A stretch of DNA of 64,000 nucleotides, taken from Hornefia porci (lineage in GTDB: Bacteria; Bacillota; Clostridia; Peptostreptococcales; Anaerovoracaceae). This document shows, in pieces, positions 52,422-62,666 of the stretch. A model generated the notes under the pieces. It was not told the DNA's origin and did no database searches. It saw nothing but the letters and a program-made list of their open reading frames with translations. The position numbers and the translations under genes are program-made. The DNA is taken from NCBI RefSeq assembly GCF_001940235.1, contig NZ_MJIE01000001.1, forward strand, positions 2,739,544-2,803,543, written 5' to 3'. Position 1 is the first letter of the stretch. Each line of letters opens with the position of its first letter.

Positions 52422-52646
52422 ATGAAAACGACCAAAGAAAAAGATAAGACTTATTTGAAAGAGAAATCCTATTGGGTCAGGAGATTTATCGCCGGCGAGA
52501 TTTTGTTTCTGCTGTTCGTGATTGCATTATTCATTCATATGCCCTCTAAGCTTACGTTGTATTACATCGCGGTACCGTTCCTCGGAGGAACGGCGATCAA
52601 TATTTTGTGGACCTGGATCGACATAAAGCGTTACAGGGCAAAGTAG
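52422..52646 (+). CDS. Small two-pass membrane protein
   Basis: 74 residues with two hydrophobic segments (about 21-41 and 44-65) and charged ends. GAGGAG precedes the ATG. No family is recognised; it sits between the IS110 remnant and the RelBE pair. Confidence 0.5.
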   Translation: MKTTKEKDKTYLKEKSYWVRRFIAGEILFLLFVIALFIHMPSKLTLYYIAVPFLGGTAINILWTWIDIKRYRAK

Positions 52647-52690
52647 AAATTTCGGCGCAGCCTGACACCGCCCAGGCTATCTATTAGATT

Positions 52691-52725
52691 GCTTTCAGCA
52701 ATCAAAAATGATATACTGTCCTTAG
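52691..52725 (+). promoter_or_regulatory. Promoter and operator of relBE
   Basis: TTGCTT, 17 bases, TATACT. The palindrome GATTGCTTTCAGCAATC covers the -35, a suitable operator for RelB autorepression. Confidence 0.55.
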
Positions 52726-52748
52726 GAATTTCTAAGGAGGTGCGAGTT

Positions 52749-53066
52749 ATGGCAAGGACAACTACCAAAACAGCGAATGTATATACACGAGTAGATCCCG
52801 AGACAAAGGAGCAGGCCGAAGCCATCCTGAATCATCTTGGAATCCCGATGTCAAATGCCATCGGCATGTTTTTAAAGCAGGTGATCATCCAGCGGGGAAT
52901 ACCTTTTGAAATGAAGCTTCCTGTCGCAAAGCCTGTTTCTATAGGCGAACTGACGAAAGAACAGTTCGATGCTGAAATGAAACTGGGGATGGATGATGTC
53001 GCTGCAGGCCGCGTCGTTTCTGCTGAGGATGTCGAAGCTGAAATGAGGAGACTATACAGCGAATGA
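52749..53066 (+). CDS. relB: RelB/DinJ-family antitoxin
   Basis: 105 residues: N-terminal ribbon-helix-helix (TANVYTRVDPETKEQAEAIL, LGIPMSNAIGMFLKQVI) and a C-terminal toxin-binding tail (SAEDVEAEMRRLYSE). The start follows AAGGAGG; the longer frame to 52689 lies in the promoter. It overlaps the toxin gene by 4 bases and probably represses the pair. Confidence 0.88.
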   Translation: MARTTTKTANVYTRVDPETKEQAEAILNHLGIPMSNAIGMFLKQVIIQRGIPFEMKLPVAKPVSIGELTKEQFDAEMKLGMDDVAAGRVVSAEDVEAEMRRLYSE

Positions 53067-53386
53067 AGATCGTCTACACATTCAAGGCAAGACAGGACTT
53101 ACGGGATATTTACGAATACATTGCCTGCACACTGCTTGTTCCGGAGACAGCAGGCAGAATGACCGATTCGATTATGAAAAAGGTCAGAACGCTGGAATCC
53201 ATGCCGGAAAGAAATCCTATGTATAAGGAAGAGCCGTGGCTCAGTCAGGGCGTTCGCTTTCTGCCCGTCAAAAGCTATCTGGTTTTCTACACGGTTAATT
53301 TTTCCAAAGAGACTGTTTCTGTTGTCCGTATCATGTATGCCGGAAGAGATATTCGAAATCAATTGAATGAAACGACAGAGTGGTAA
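53063..53386 (+). CDS. relE: RelE/ParE-family toxin
   Basis: 107 residues with the RelE/ParE pattern: FKARQDLRDIYEYIA, MPERNPMYKEEPW, VRFLPVKSYLVFYTV, VRIMYAGRDIRNQL. Enzymes of this group cut mRNA on the ribosome or poison gyrase; which one cannot be told here. It is coupled to the antitoxin by ATGA. Confidence 0.86.
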   Translation: MKIVYTFKARQDLRDIYEYIACTLLVPETAGRMTDSIMKKVRTLESMPERNPMYKEEPWLSQGVRFLPVKSYLVFYTVNFSKETVSVVRIMYAGRDIRNQLNETTEW

Positions 53387-53440
53387 ATGACAGCTCCTGC
53401 CAGCATGGTTTATAAACACCGTCCGCAGATGAAATTTTCC

Positions 53441-53469
53441 TTGCATCGGCATCGGCGATATGCTATACT
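53441..53469 (+). promoter_or_regulatory. Promoter of rplS operon
   Basis: TTGCAT, 17 bases, TATACT, just before the rplS leader. Confidence 0.6.
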
Positions 53470-53479
53470 TATGAGGTAT

Positions 53480-53556
53480 TACGGGCGTTCCTCTGAATGA
53501 TGCATCCTGCAGGATGCGTAGAGTAACTCGAGGGCATTTAAGAACGTCTATGAGGG
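53480..53556 (+). promoter_or_regulatory. rplS leader RNA (L19-leader type)
   Basis: GGCGTTC near the start pairs with GAACGTC near the end (7 bp with one G-U) and encloses the hairpin GCATCC-TGCA-GGATGC and an unpaired GAGTAACTCGAGGGC stretch. Size and place fit the L19 leader motif of Firmicutes, thought to control rplS by the ribosomal protein. The match to that family is from memory. Confidence 0.5.
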
Positions 53557-53574
53557 AAGGAGGATATCATCATT

Positions 53575-53922
53575 ATGAATGCAATAGATGCTGTGACTCA
53601 GGATTACCTGAAGAAGGACATTCCGGAATTTGGTGTCGGCGATACCGTTCGCGTACACATCAAGATTAAAGAAGGAAACAGAGAGAGAATTCAGGTCTTT
53701 GAGGGTTTCGTGCTGAAGCGTCAGAACGGCGGAATCGGAGAGAGCTTCACCGTCAGAAGAATCGCATCAGGCGTCGGCGTTGAAAAGACATTCCCGCTTC
53801 ATTCACCATGGGTTGAGAAGATCGAGGTCGTTCGCAAGGGCGATGTCAGAAGAGCAAGGCTCCACTACATGCGTGGCAGAACAGGAAAGTCCGCGAAGAT
53901 CAAATCAAAGGAAAGCAGATAA
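53575..53922 (+). CDS. rplS: Ribosomal protein L19
   Basis: 115 residues, full length: [76 protein letters not shown]. It lies at the interface of the 30S and 50S subunits. AAGGAGG precedes the ATG. Confidence 0.97.
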   Translation: MNAIDAVTQDYLKKDIPEFGVGDTVRVHIKIKEGNRERIQVFEGFVLKRQNGGIGESFTVRRIASGVGVEKTFPLHSPWVEKIEVVRKGDVRRARLHYMRGRTGKSAKIKSKESR

Positions 53923-53924
53923 TG

Positions 53925-53953
53925 AAGGGGGAACCGCAAGGTTCCCTTTTCTG
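53925..53953 (+). terminator. Terminator of rplS
   Basis: GGGAACC-GCAA-GGTTCCC followed by TTTT. Confidence 0.85.
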
Positions 53954-54071
53954 TACTGAAGTAATGACGCAATAATCAGATATAAACTGCCGGTCCGACA
54001 GGTTCCGGGCCGGCTTAACGGATATTGACATTAATGAGGACCGATGTCCTTTGAACAGCAGGAGTATCGCA

Positions 54072-54932
54072 ATGAACAGTATCAACTGGTACCCCGGTCA
54101 TATGAAAAAGACCCGGGAACTGATCCGTGATAATCTGAAAATGGTGGATCTGGTCATCGAGGTCATCGACGCCAGGATTCCGGTTTCCAGCAGGAACCCC
54201 ATCATCGATGAACTGGTGGGGGAGAAGCCCCGGGTGATTATTCTGAACAAAAAAGATCTGGCGGATCCTGAAGAGAACCGGAACTGGACTGCCTTCTTCC
54301 GCGCCGGCGGCATTCGGGCGCTGGAGATGAACTGTGTCAGCGGCGAAGGGGTCAAAACTCTGTACGGGGCTTTGTCCGCAAGGCAGGAAGAAATCGGGTC
54401 CGCCCGTTACAAGCGGCCGATGCGTATGATGATCGTGGGCGTACCCAACTGCGGCAAATCCTCGCTGATTAACCGTCTGACCGGAAAGAAGAGCGCGCGG
54501 ACCGGCGACCGGCCGGGAGTGACGAAGGGAAAGCAGTGGCTGACCCTGTCCAACGGAATGCAGCTGCTGGACACGCCCGGGATTTTGTGGCCGAAGTTTG
54601 AGGATCCCCGCGTGGGGCTGAATCTCGCATACTGCGGGAGCATCCGGGACGAGATTCTGGATACGGCGGATCTGGCGCTGTCTTTTCTGGAGGATATGCA
54701 GAACCGTTATCCGGAGATGCTTCGGGAACGCTACCGACTGGAGGAACTGGGAGAGACGCCGCTGGAGACCATGGAGCGCATAGCGGAGAAACGGGGATTC
54801 ATTCTGCCGGGCAGGAGAATCGACTATGAGCGGTGCGCCCGGACTGTTCTGGATGAATTTCGCAGCGGCAGAATCGGAAGGATCACACTGGAGACCGCAC
54901 CGGGAAACATCACACCGGAGGGCGCACTATGA
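54072..54932 (+). CDS. rbgA: Ribosome biogenesis GTPase RbgA (YlqF)
   Basis: 286 residues, circularly permuted GTPase: G4 (ILNKKDL), then G1 ([16 protein letters not shown]), G2 (GVTKGKQW) and G3 ([10 protein letters not shown]), with the N-terminal [15 protein letters not shown] and a C-terminal helical domain. It acts in late 50S assembly. ATG 54072 has CAGGAG upstream; TTG 54051 is also in frame. It overlaps rnhB by 4 bases. Confidence 0.94.
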   Translation: MNSINWYPGHMKKTRELIRDNLKMVDLVIEVIDARIPVSSRNPIIDELVGEKPRVIILNKKDLADPEENRNWTAFFRAGGIRALEMNCVSGEGVKTLYGALSARQEEIGSARYKRPMRMMIVGVPNCGKSSLINRLTGKKSARTGDRPGVTKGKQWLTLSNGMQLLDTPGILWPKFEDPRVGLNLAYCGSIRDEILDTADLALSFLEDMQNRYPEMLRERYRLEELGETPLETMERIAEKRGFILPGRRIDYERCARTVLDEFRSGRIGRITLETAPGNITPEGAL

Positions 54933-55594
54933 AAAAAGAAGAACGGGAGCAGCGCATGCGGCAGCGGCTCCGGGAAATGAGGCTTCCGGAAGAGGCCTTG
55001 TGGGAACAGGGGATCCGGTATATCGGCGGTATCGACGAGGTAGGCCGGGGTCCGCTGGCGGGGCCTGTCGTTGCGGCCTGTGTCGTGCTCCCGCAGGATT
55101 TCGACCTTCTGGGGGTGGATGATTCCAAGAAACTGTCGGAGAAGAGACGGGAGCACCTGTACAGTCGGATCCTGGAACGGGCGGTCGCCTGGGGGATAGG
55201 GCGCCGGGGGCCGGAGGTCATCGATGAGATTAATATTCTGGAGGCCACAAAGCTTGCCATGCTGGATGCGGCGGCTGCCGCAGACGAGATGCTCCGGGAG
55301 AAAGACGGGAGCACCATGGAGCACGTGCTGATCGACGCACTGAGGCTGGAGGCTCTGGATAAGCCGCAGACTTCCATCATCAGAGGAGACAGCAGCAGCG
55401 TATCCATCGCGGCAGCGTCCATCGTTGCCAAGGTGACACGGGATCGACGGATGATCAAGTATGCGGAGGAGTATCCCGGATACGGCTTCGAGAGAAATAA
55501 AGGCTACGGTACAAAGGCGCACTACGAGGGAATCCGGGAGCACGGAGTGACCCCGATTCATCGGCGCAATTTTTTAAAAAATACCGGTTATTGA
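54929..55594 (+). CDS. rnhB: Ribonuclease HII
   Basis: 221 residues with the RNase HII motifs: [41 protein letters not shown] and [20 protein letters not shown], ending with [16 protein letters not shown]. It removes ribonucleotides from DNA. It starts inside the rbgA stop, an order common in Firmicutes. Confidence 0.95.
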   Translation: MKKEEREQRMRQRLREMRLPEEALWEQGIRYIGGIDEVGRGPLAGPVVAACVVLPQDFDLLGVDDSKKLSEKRREHLYSRILERAVAWGIGRRGPEVIDEINILEATKLAMLDAAAAADEMLREKDGSTMEHVLIDALRLEALDKPQTSIIRGDSSSVSIAAASIVAKVTRDRRMIKYAEEYPGYGFERNKGYGTKAHYEGIREHGVTPIHRRNFLKNTGY

Positions 55595-55612
55595 CCGGGG
55601 AAGGAGAAAAAC

Positions 55613-57292
55613 ATGGAAATCAAAACCGATATCGAAATCGCACAGGCAGTGGAAAAAGAACCGATTCTGAACATCGCGAGGGACGCGGGCATTGATGAAA
55701 AGTACGTGGAGCTGTACGGAAACTATAAGGCGAAGATCGATTACAGCATCCTGGAAGAAAAAAAGAATGAGCCGGACGGTAAACTGATCCTGGTGACGGC
55801 GATTTCTCCGACTCCGGCGGGTGAGGGAAAGACCACCACATCAGCGGGACTTGCAGACGCTTTTCACAGACTGGACAAAAAGGTGATGCTGGCGCTGAGG
55901 GAGCCTTCTCTGGGCCCCGTGTTCGGCATCAAAGGCGGAGCGGCGGGCGGAGGCTACGCCCAGGTGGTTCCGATGGAGGACATCAATCTGCACTTTACCG
56001 GAGATATGCACGCCATCGGCGCCGCGAACAATCTGATCGCCGCCATGCTGGACAACCATATTCAGCAGGGAAATGCGCTGAACATTGATCCCAGAAGAAT
56101 CACATGGAAACGCGCTGTGGATATGAATGACCGGCAGCTCCGACATATTCTGGACGGAATGGGCGGAAAGGCCAGCGGAGTTCCGAGGGAAGACGGATTT
56201 GAGATTACAGTGGCCAGCGAGGTCATGGCGATTCTTTGTCTCTCCCACGATATAGAAGATCTGAAGGATAAGCTTTCCAGAATTATTCTGGGGTATACAT
56301 ACGACGGAGCGCCGGTTACCGTGGCGGATATCAAGGCACAGGGAGCGGCGGCAGCACTGCTGAAGGACGCGCTGAAACCGAATCTGGTGCAGACTCTGGA
56401 GCATACGCCTGCATTTGTACACGGCGGACCATTCGCAAACATCGCTCATGGCTGCAATTCGCTGATGGCGACGAAGATGGCGCTCAAACTGGCAGACTAT
56501 GTCGTTACGGAGGCGGGCTTCGCTGCGGATCTCGGTGCGGAGAAGTTCGTTGACATCAAATGCCGCAAGGGCGGTCTGAGGCCGGACGCCTGCGTTCTGG
56601 TCGCGACAGTACGGGCGCTGAAGTATCATGGCGGCGTGCCTAAGAAGGATCTTAATGAAGAAAATCTGGAGGCGCTGGAGGCAGGGCTGCCTAATCTTCT
56701 GCAGCATCTTGAGAATATCCGGGAAGTCTACGGCATTCCGGCGGTTGTGGCGCTGAATGAGTTCCCTACGGATACACAGGCGGAGGTTCACCTCGTTGAG
56801 GAGAAATGCCGTGAGCTGGGCGTCAACGTGGTTCTCAGCCAGGTATGGGCAAAGGGCGGCGAAGGCGGCGTCGACCTGGCGAAGGAGGTCATCCGTCTTA
56901 TTGAGGAGGAAGAAAATCATTTCAGCTTTACATATCCTCTGGAGCTGACCATCCGGGAAAAGATTGAAACCATCGCAAAACGCGTATACCATGCAGACGG
57001 CGTGATTTACGAAAAGAAGGCGGCGCAGTCCATCGATCAGTTGGAAAAACTGGGTTACGGCGGCCTTCCGATCTGCGTGGCGAAAACCCAGTTCAGCTTC
57101 TCGGATGACCCGTCCCTGCTGGGTGCGCCAGAGGGCTTCCATATCACGGTGACAGAGGCGAAAGCGGATGCGGGAGCAGGATTCATCGTGGTGAAGACCG
57201 GAAATATCATGACGATGCCGGGGCTGCCCAGGGTACCCGCGGCGGAGAAAATCGATGTGGATAACTCCGGAAGGATTACCGGGCTGTTTTAA
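55613..57292 (+). CDS. fhs: Formate-tetrahydrofolate ligase
   Basis: 559 residues: ATP site [56 protein letters not shown], and the C-terminal [18 protein letters not shown]. It makes 10-formyl-THF from formate and THF with ATP, or runs in reverse to gain ATP in purinolytic and amino-acid-fermenting clostridia. AAGGAG precedes the start. fchA, the next enzyme of the C1 route, follows after 65 bases. Confidence 0.96.
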   Translation: MEIKTDIEIAQAVEKEPILNIARDAGIDEKYVELYGNYKAKIDYSILEEKKNEPDGKLILVTAISPTPAGEGKTTTSAGLADAFHRLDKKVMLALREPSLGPVFGIKGGAAGGGYAQVVPMEDINLHFTGDMHAIGAANNLIAAMLDNHIQQGNALNIDPRRITWKRAVDMNDRQLRHILDGMGGKASGVPREDGFEITVASEVMAILCLSHDIEDLKDKLSRIILGYTYDGAPVTVADIKAQGAAAALLKDALKPNLVQTLEHTPAFVHGGPFANIAHGCNSLMATKMALKLADYVVTEAGFAADLGAEKFVDIKCRKGGLRPDACVLVATVRALKYHGGVPKKDLNEENLEALEAGLPNLLQHLENIREVYGIPAVVALNEFPTDTQAEVHLVEEKCRELGVNVVLSQVWAKGGEGGVDLAKEVIRLIEEEENHFSFTYPLELTIREKIETIAKRVYHADGVIYEKKAAQSIDQLEKLGYGGLPICVAKTQFSFSDDPSLLGAPEGFHITVTEAKADAGAGFIVVKTGNIMTMPGLPRVPAAEKIDVDNSGRITGLF

Positions 57293-57357
57293 CCCGCGTT
57301 GCAGGGATCGGGCACACATCAGACAGATTTACAGCAGAAGGGAAGAATCAGATAATA

Positions 57358-57995
57358 ATGATCACAGACAGCAGTTGCAGAGAATTTGTGGAAATACTCT
57401 CCAGTAAGGAGCCGGTACCGGGAGGCGGGAGCGCATCGGCGCTTCTGGGCGCGATCGGGACGGCTCTGGGGAACATGGTCGGTCACCTGACCGTCGGCAA
57501 GAAAAAATACGCGGCGGTAGAGGACGAAATGCACGACATGATGGATCGCTGCGAGAAGATTCAGCATGATATGTTGAACCTGGTGGAACGGGATGCGGAG
57601 GCCTTCGCACCTCTGGCAAAGGCTTACGGAATGCCGCGGGATACGGAGGAGCAGAAACGGGAAAAGGAGCGGGTCATGGCCATCGTGCTTCAGGATGCGT
57701 GCGCGGCGCCTCTTGAGATCATGCGGAAATGCTGCGAGGCTATTGACATGTGCGAGGAATTTGCTAACAAAGGAAGCCGGCTCGCAATCAGCGACGCCGG
57801 CGTGGGCGTTGTGTTCTGTAAGGCGGCTCTGCAGGGGCTTCTCTGAATGTGTTCATCAATACAAAAGCGATGAAGGATCGGGAGAGCGCTGAGAGGATTA
57901 ATGACGAGGCGGACAGCATGCTGTTCGAGTATACGGTAAAGGCCGATACGGTGTACGCCCAGGTGCAGGCGAGTCTGCGGGGCTGGGACGACTGA
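57358..57995 (+). CDS. fchA: Methenyl-THF cyclohydrolase FchA, one-base frameshift
   Basis: As written the frame breaks at GGGG (57834-57837) and stops at 57846. With a fifth G, as present in the inverted copy (CCCCC at 63980-63984), it continues through ASLNVFINTKAMKD to TGA 57995, giving 212 residues, the normal length. The protein has FVEILSSKEPVPGGGSASAL, KGSRLAISDAGVGVVFCKAA and VYAQVQASLRGWDD, as in the formiminotransferase-cyclodeaminase family. It interconverts methenyl- and formyl-THF, next to Fhs. The shift is almost certainly a sequencing error. Confidence 0.85.
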
Positions 57996-58012
57996 GCCTG
58001 CGAAGAGCCTGA

Positions 58013-59155
58013 TCAGTCACTGAGCATCATTTCCAGAGAATCATCCTGAAAGAAGGTATTGGCGTTGTAGAGGAACAGTATTTCATCCACTTTGTAGGCA
58101 TTAATGAGGTCACCGATATCCTCGAAGAAATAGCGGGGATCCACGACGATGATTCTCCGGTAGTTCCGGGACAGAAACGGGATAAAGCTGTTGGCGTAGC
58201 TGTCTTTGATCAGCAGCAGGGTGCGATCCTCTGTCCCCGGCGTCTGAATCGTGTACATCGGATGATTGCTTCCGCCGAATACGGTATAGGCATCCTTCTT
58301 CTTCAGATTGTCAAGCTGATAGAAGTGGGTTGTCTTTTTCTTTGTGTCGGCGTAGTAGATCACGGAATTGCGGTAATTCTGACGGCTGTCGGGGAGATAG
58401 ATTTTTATCGCGTCGTCCCGTCCGTTGACGAATCCGCTCTTGGAGCAGAGCGTTCCCCTGAAGTCGTTTTTGACGGCGTAGCCGTCGTAGGCGGTCTTTG
58501 TATCAAGCTTTATTTTCTTCGCGGCGGTCCGGTACGCGAGATACGCTCCGTCGCTGGTCCAGTGGTGGTCGGTCCGGTAATAGAGCTGCGTATCCTCCTT
58601 CGCCTTGCGGAATGCGTCCCGAACGTCAATCGTCGTGTAGCCGAAGCTGCGCAGATCAGACAGAAACGAGTCCATATAGCTGTTCTGGTCGGCCATCCGC
58701 ACGGTGGCCGGAAGCTTGTCGGAAAGAATGTTCGCGGCGTTCGGCGCCAGCAGGAAATACATTTTCACATCGCTGTACTGACGGCTGAACTGGCGCAGGG
58801 CGTTTTTTGTATAGACAAAGTGCTTGTTCGGCGTGCTGATCTCCTCCATGAGGTAATGATCCCTGCAGCGATATACTCCGTTGGCCTCCAGCTTTCCCTC
58901 TGTAACGTCCGCGGCGGATTTAATCCGGATGAAGGTGTTCCGGAACAGGAACTGGTCGTTCACATAGTTTTCCAGCTTTGTTTCATAGCGCCCTTCCATG
59001 TATTTTGAGATCGAAAATGACGGCAGCGCCTGAAGAACCCGGTTCTCCACAGCGGAAAAGGTTTTGTCCGGCAGAATGAGATTCAGCAGGAACACCGCCG
59101 CCAGACAGACGATGAACAGAAGACCGGTTATTCTGGTGTAGGAACTGTTTCGCAT
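58013..59155 (-). CDS. DHHW/AlgJ-like protein of an O-acetylation system
   Basis: 380 residues. N-terminal membrane anchor (8-28), then an extracellular SGNH-hydrolase-like domain with FSISKYMEGRYETKLENYVN, YRTDHHWTSDGAYLAYR (DHHW motif) and LLIKDSYANSFIPFL (nucleophile Ser). These proteins work with the MBOAT partner to acetylate an exported polysaccharide. It begins 21 bases after the MBOAT gene with GGGAGG before the ATG. The frame is intact in this arm. Confidence 0.88.
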   Translation of the reverse strand: MRNSSYTRITGLLFIVCLAAVFLLNLILPDKTFSAVENRVLQALPSFSISKYMEGRYETKLENYVNDQFLFRNTFIRIKSAADVTEGKLEANGVYRCRDHYLMEEISTPNKHFVYTKNALRQFSRQYSDVKMYFLLAPNAANILSDKLPATVRMADQNSYMDSFLSDLRSFGYTTIDVRDAFRKAKEDTQLYYRTDHHWTSDGAYLAYRTAAKKIKLDTKTAYDGYAVKNDFRGTLCSKSGFVNGRDDAIKIYLPDSRQNYRNSVIYYADTKKKTTHFYQLDNLKKKDAYTVFGGSNHPMYTIQTPGTEDRTLLLIKDSYANSFIPFLSRNYRRIIVVDPRYFFEDIGDLINAYKVDEILFLYNANTFFQDDSLEMMLSD

Positions 59156-59176
59156 AGTGACCGCCTCCCGGGTCTT

Positions 59177-60579
59177 TTAAAATCTGAAGTACAAAAACGG
59201 ATTATATGAACTGTAAACCAGGTACGCCACGGACAGAATGAAAACCGCGAAAATGCAGATCACCGCCGGAACGCGCCGCTCCTCCGCGAAGCGCCGGAAA
59301 CGCTCCATGGGGCGAGGGCCTGAAAGCACGCAGGAAAGAATCAGGAGGATCAGATTCGTGCGCAGCAGATACAGCGTTTTCACATTGGCGAGGGCGAACC
59401 GGCCGACGCCGAACATGACGCCCAGATAATGGATCGCCGCGGACAGATCGCTGCTGAAGAAGAAGACCCATCCGATCAGAACCACCAGCATGGCGTACAG
59501 ATGCTGAGCCCACGCCGGGCTTTGTTTCAGAGCGCTTCCGAAGACATACTTCTCCAGGATCAGCACGACTCCGTAATATAACCCCAGAATACAAAATTCC
59601 AGCTGGCGCCGTGCCACAGCCCGGTCAGGGACCAGACAATCAGCAGATTCAGGATATGGCGGGGAACCGTAACCCGGTTGCCGCCCAGCGGAATGTAGAG
59701 GTAGTCCCGGAACCATCCGGACAGAGACATATGCCATCTGCGCCAGAATTCCGTGACGCTCCTGCTGATATAGGGATAGTTGAAATTCTCCAGAAACTCA
59801 AAGCCGAACATACGGCCCAGACCGATGGCCATGTCAGAATATCCGCTGAAGTCAAAGTAGATCTGCAGCGTATAGGCCAGCGCGCCGATCCAGAAGGAGA
59901 GGACCGAGGCCTGGCTGTCCGGCAGGTTCAGGACCAGCTGGTGCAGCGCGCCCAGGTTGTTGGCCAGGAGCACCTTCTTTCCGAGACCGAGCATGAAGCG
60001 CGTCGCGCCCTGGCCGAATTTCTCCGGATTCGTTTCACGGTATGACAGCTGACTCTCAATGTCGATGTACTTCACGATGGGACCGGCGATCAGCTGCGGG
60101 AACAGCGCCAGGTACAGAGCGAAGTTCAGAAAGCTGCTCTGGGGCTTCACTTTGTCCCGGTACACATCGATGATGTAGGACAGCGCCTGGAAGGTGTAAA
60201 ATGAAATACCGATAGGCAGGGACAGCGCGGTATAGGAAATATGGGAATGGAAGATTCCGTTCACGGTGTCCATCAGGAAGCCGAAGTATTTGAAGAAACA
60301 CAGGATGAAGAGGTTCATCACAAGCGCGAACAGAAAGTCCCGCTTCCCGGAGCCGCCCTTTCGCCTGTCCTGCGCGATCAGATGCGCCATGAAATAATTG
60401 AAAAAGGCGCTGTAAATCATCAGGAACACATAGACCGGCTCTCCCCAGCTGTAAAAGACGAGACTGAAAAGCAGCAGAACGATGTTCCGGGCGAACAGAT
60501 ATTTTTTCGGCACGAGGAAATACACGGCCAGAAGGATCGGCAGGAAGCAGAAGATGAATACGATACTGCTAAAGAGCAT
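59177..60579 (-). CDS. MBOAT O-acyltransferase, one-base frameshift in this arm
   Basis: MBOAT (PatA/AlgI type) protein of 467 residues once corrected: GISFYTFQALSYIIDVYR, FFPQLIAGPI-like LFPQLIAGPIVKYIDIE, YFDFSGYSDMAIGLGRMFG, and the catalytic His in GLWHGASWNFVFWG. CCCC at 59582-59585 has lost one base against the GGGGG in the other arm; the frame breaks just after the catalytic motif. The start ATG overlaps the DUF4358 stop by 11 bases. It moves acyl groups across the membrane for the DHHW partner. Confidence 0.85.
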
Positions 60580-60955
60580 GACGGAACACCTCCTCATACC
60601 GGTCAGGATTTTTGTCCACGCAATAGAAATATAGTTTCCGCGTTTGTATATGATGGCGTTTTTCAGCATGGCGACCTGAGACGGCCCGTAGCCTTCAAAG
60701 GTCCTTGTCTGATCTGCGACGCGCCTGTCGATGGCGTCCTCCACCGCGGTCAGGTCGTCTCGCCGGTAAACGCGGACAACCAGAACCTCCTGCACCCCGA
60801 GAGCCTCCCTGCTCTTGTAATAGATGTAGGAATCGTAGTCAGAGTAATCCAGTCCCATGAACTGCATCAGCGCTCCGGACGTGCCTATGGACCGTCGAAT
60901 CCGCTCTGCGGAAGGAACCGGCCTCTCCTCCATGCAGAAATGCAGCAACCGTCAG
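60569..60955 (-). CDS. DUF4358-type protein, partial, frameshifted
   Basis: The C-terminal about 125 residues of a DUF4358 protein: YDSYIYYKSREALGVQEVLV, IDRRVADQTRTFEGYGPSQV, NAIIYKRGNYIFYCVDKNPD, RYEEVFRHAL. The frame closes at TAG 60571-60569 only if one base is added to AAA at 60627-60629, as in the other arm. The N-terminal signal or lipoprotein part is missing because the palindrome turns here. Its gene overlaps the MBOAT start, so the three genes form one operon. Confidence 0.65.
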
Positions 60956-61254
60956 CTGATGCAGTTCATGGGACTGGATTACTCTGACTACGATTCCTAC
61001 ATCTATTACAAGAGCAGGGAGGCTCTCGGTGCAGGAGGTTCTGGTTGTCCGCGTTACCGGCGAGACGACCTGACCGCGGTGGAGGACGCCATCGACAGGC
61101 GCGTCGCAGATCAGACAAGGACCTTTGAAGGCTACGGGCCGTCTCAGGTCGCCATGCTGAAAAACGCCATCATATACAAACGCGGAAACTATATTTTCTA
61201 TTGCGTGGACAAAATCCTGACCGGTATGAGGAGGTGTTCCGTCATGCTCTTTAG
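60956..61254 (+). CDS. DUF4358-type protein, mirrored copy, frameshifted
   Basis: Mirror of 60569-60870. It lost two bases at GGGG (now GG near 61024), one T near 61050 and one A at 61211-61214, but has the correct TTTT at 61194-61197 that the left arm lacks. The two arms together give one clean frame ending at TAG about 61252-61254. Probably not a second gene. Confidence 0.6.
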
Positions 61255-62645
61255 CAGTATCGTATTCATCTTCTGCTTCCTGCCGATCCTTCTGGCCGTG
61301 TATTTCCTCGTGCCGAAAAAATATCTGTTCGCCCGGAACATCGTTCTGCTGCTTTTCAGTCTCGTCTTTTACAGCTGGGGAGAGCCGGTCTATGTGTTCC
61401 TGATGATTTACAGCGCCTTTTTCATTATTTCATGGCGCATCTGATCGCGCAGGACAGGCGAAAGGGCGGCTCCGGGAAGCGGGACTTTCTGTTCGCGCTT
61501 GTGATGAACCTCTTCATCCTGTGTTTCTTCAAATACTTCGGCTTCCTGATGGACACCGTGAACGGAATCTTCCATTCCATATTTCCTATACCGCGCTGTC
61601 CCTGCCTATCGGTATTTCATTTTACACCTTCCAGGCGCTGTCCTACATCATCGATGTGTACCGGGACAAAGTGAAGCCCCAGAGCAGCTTTCTGAACTTC
61701 GCTCTGTACCTGGCGCTGTTCCCGCAGCTGATCGCCGGTCCCATCGTGAAGTACATCGACATTGAGAGTCAGCTGTCATACCGTGAAACGAATCCGGAGA
61801 AATTCGGCCAGGGCGCGACGCGCTTCATGCTCGGTCTCGGAAAGAAGGTGCTCCTGGCCAACAACCTGGGCGCGCTGCACCAGCTGGTCCTGAACCTGCC
61901 GGACAGCCAGGCCTCGGTCCTCTCCTTCTGGATCGGCGCGCTGGCCTATACGCTGCAGATCTACTTTGACTTCAGCGGATATTCTGACATGGCCATCGGT
62001 CTGGGCCGTATGTTCGGCTTTGAGTTTCTGGAGAATTTCAACTATCCCTATATCAGCAGGAGCGTCACGGAATTCTGGCGCAGATGGCATATGTCTCTGT
62101 CCGGATGGTTCCGGGACTACCTCTACATTCCGCTGGGCGGCAACCGGGTTACGGTTCCCCGCCATATCCTGAATCTGCTGATTGTCTGGTCCCTGACCGG
62201 GCTGTGGCACGGCGCCAGCTGGAATTTTGTATTCTGGGGGTTATATTACGGAGTCGTGCTGATCCTGGAGAAGTATGTCTTCGGAAGCGCTCTGAAACAA
62301 AGCCCGGCGTGGGCTCAGCATCTGTACGCCATGCTGGTGGTTCTGATCGGATGGGTCTTCTTCTTCAGCAGCGATCTGTCCGCGGCGATCCATTATCTGG
62401 GCGTCATGTTCGGCGTCGGCCGGTTCGCCCTCGCCAATGTGAAAACGCTGTATCTGCTGCGCACGAATCTGATCCTCCTGATTCTTTCCTGCGTGCTTTC
62501 AGGCCCTCGCCCCATGGAGCGTTTCCGGCGCTTCGCGGAGGAGCGGCGCGTTCCGGCGGTGATCTGCATTTTCGCGGTTTTCATTCTGTCCGTGGCGTAC
62601 CTGGTTTACAGTTCATATAATCCGTTTTTGTACTTCAGATTTTAA
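61244..62645 (+). CDS. MBOAT O-acyltransferase, mirrored copy, frameshifted
   Basis: Mirror of 59177-60579, two bases short of a full frame: one A lost near 61426 (TTTTTCATTATT) and one C lost near 61577. The catalytic region with GGGGG at 62236-62240 is correct here. Combined with the left arm it gives the 467-residue protein. Confidence 0.7.
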
Positions 62646-62666
62646 AAGACCCGGGAGGCGGTCACT

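Noticed and set aside
55841..57319. 492-codon minus-strand frame opposite fhs
   Set aside because: Shadow of fhs, caused by high GC at third codon positions.
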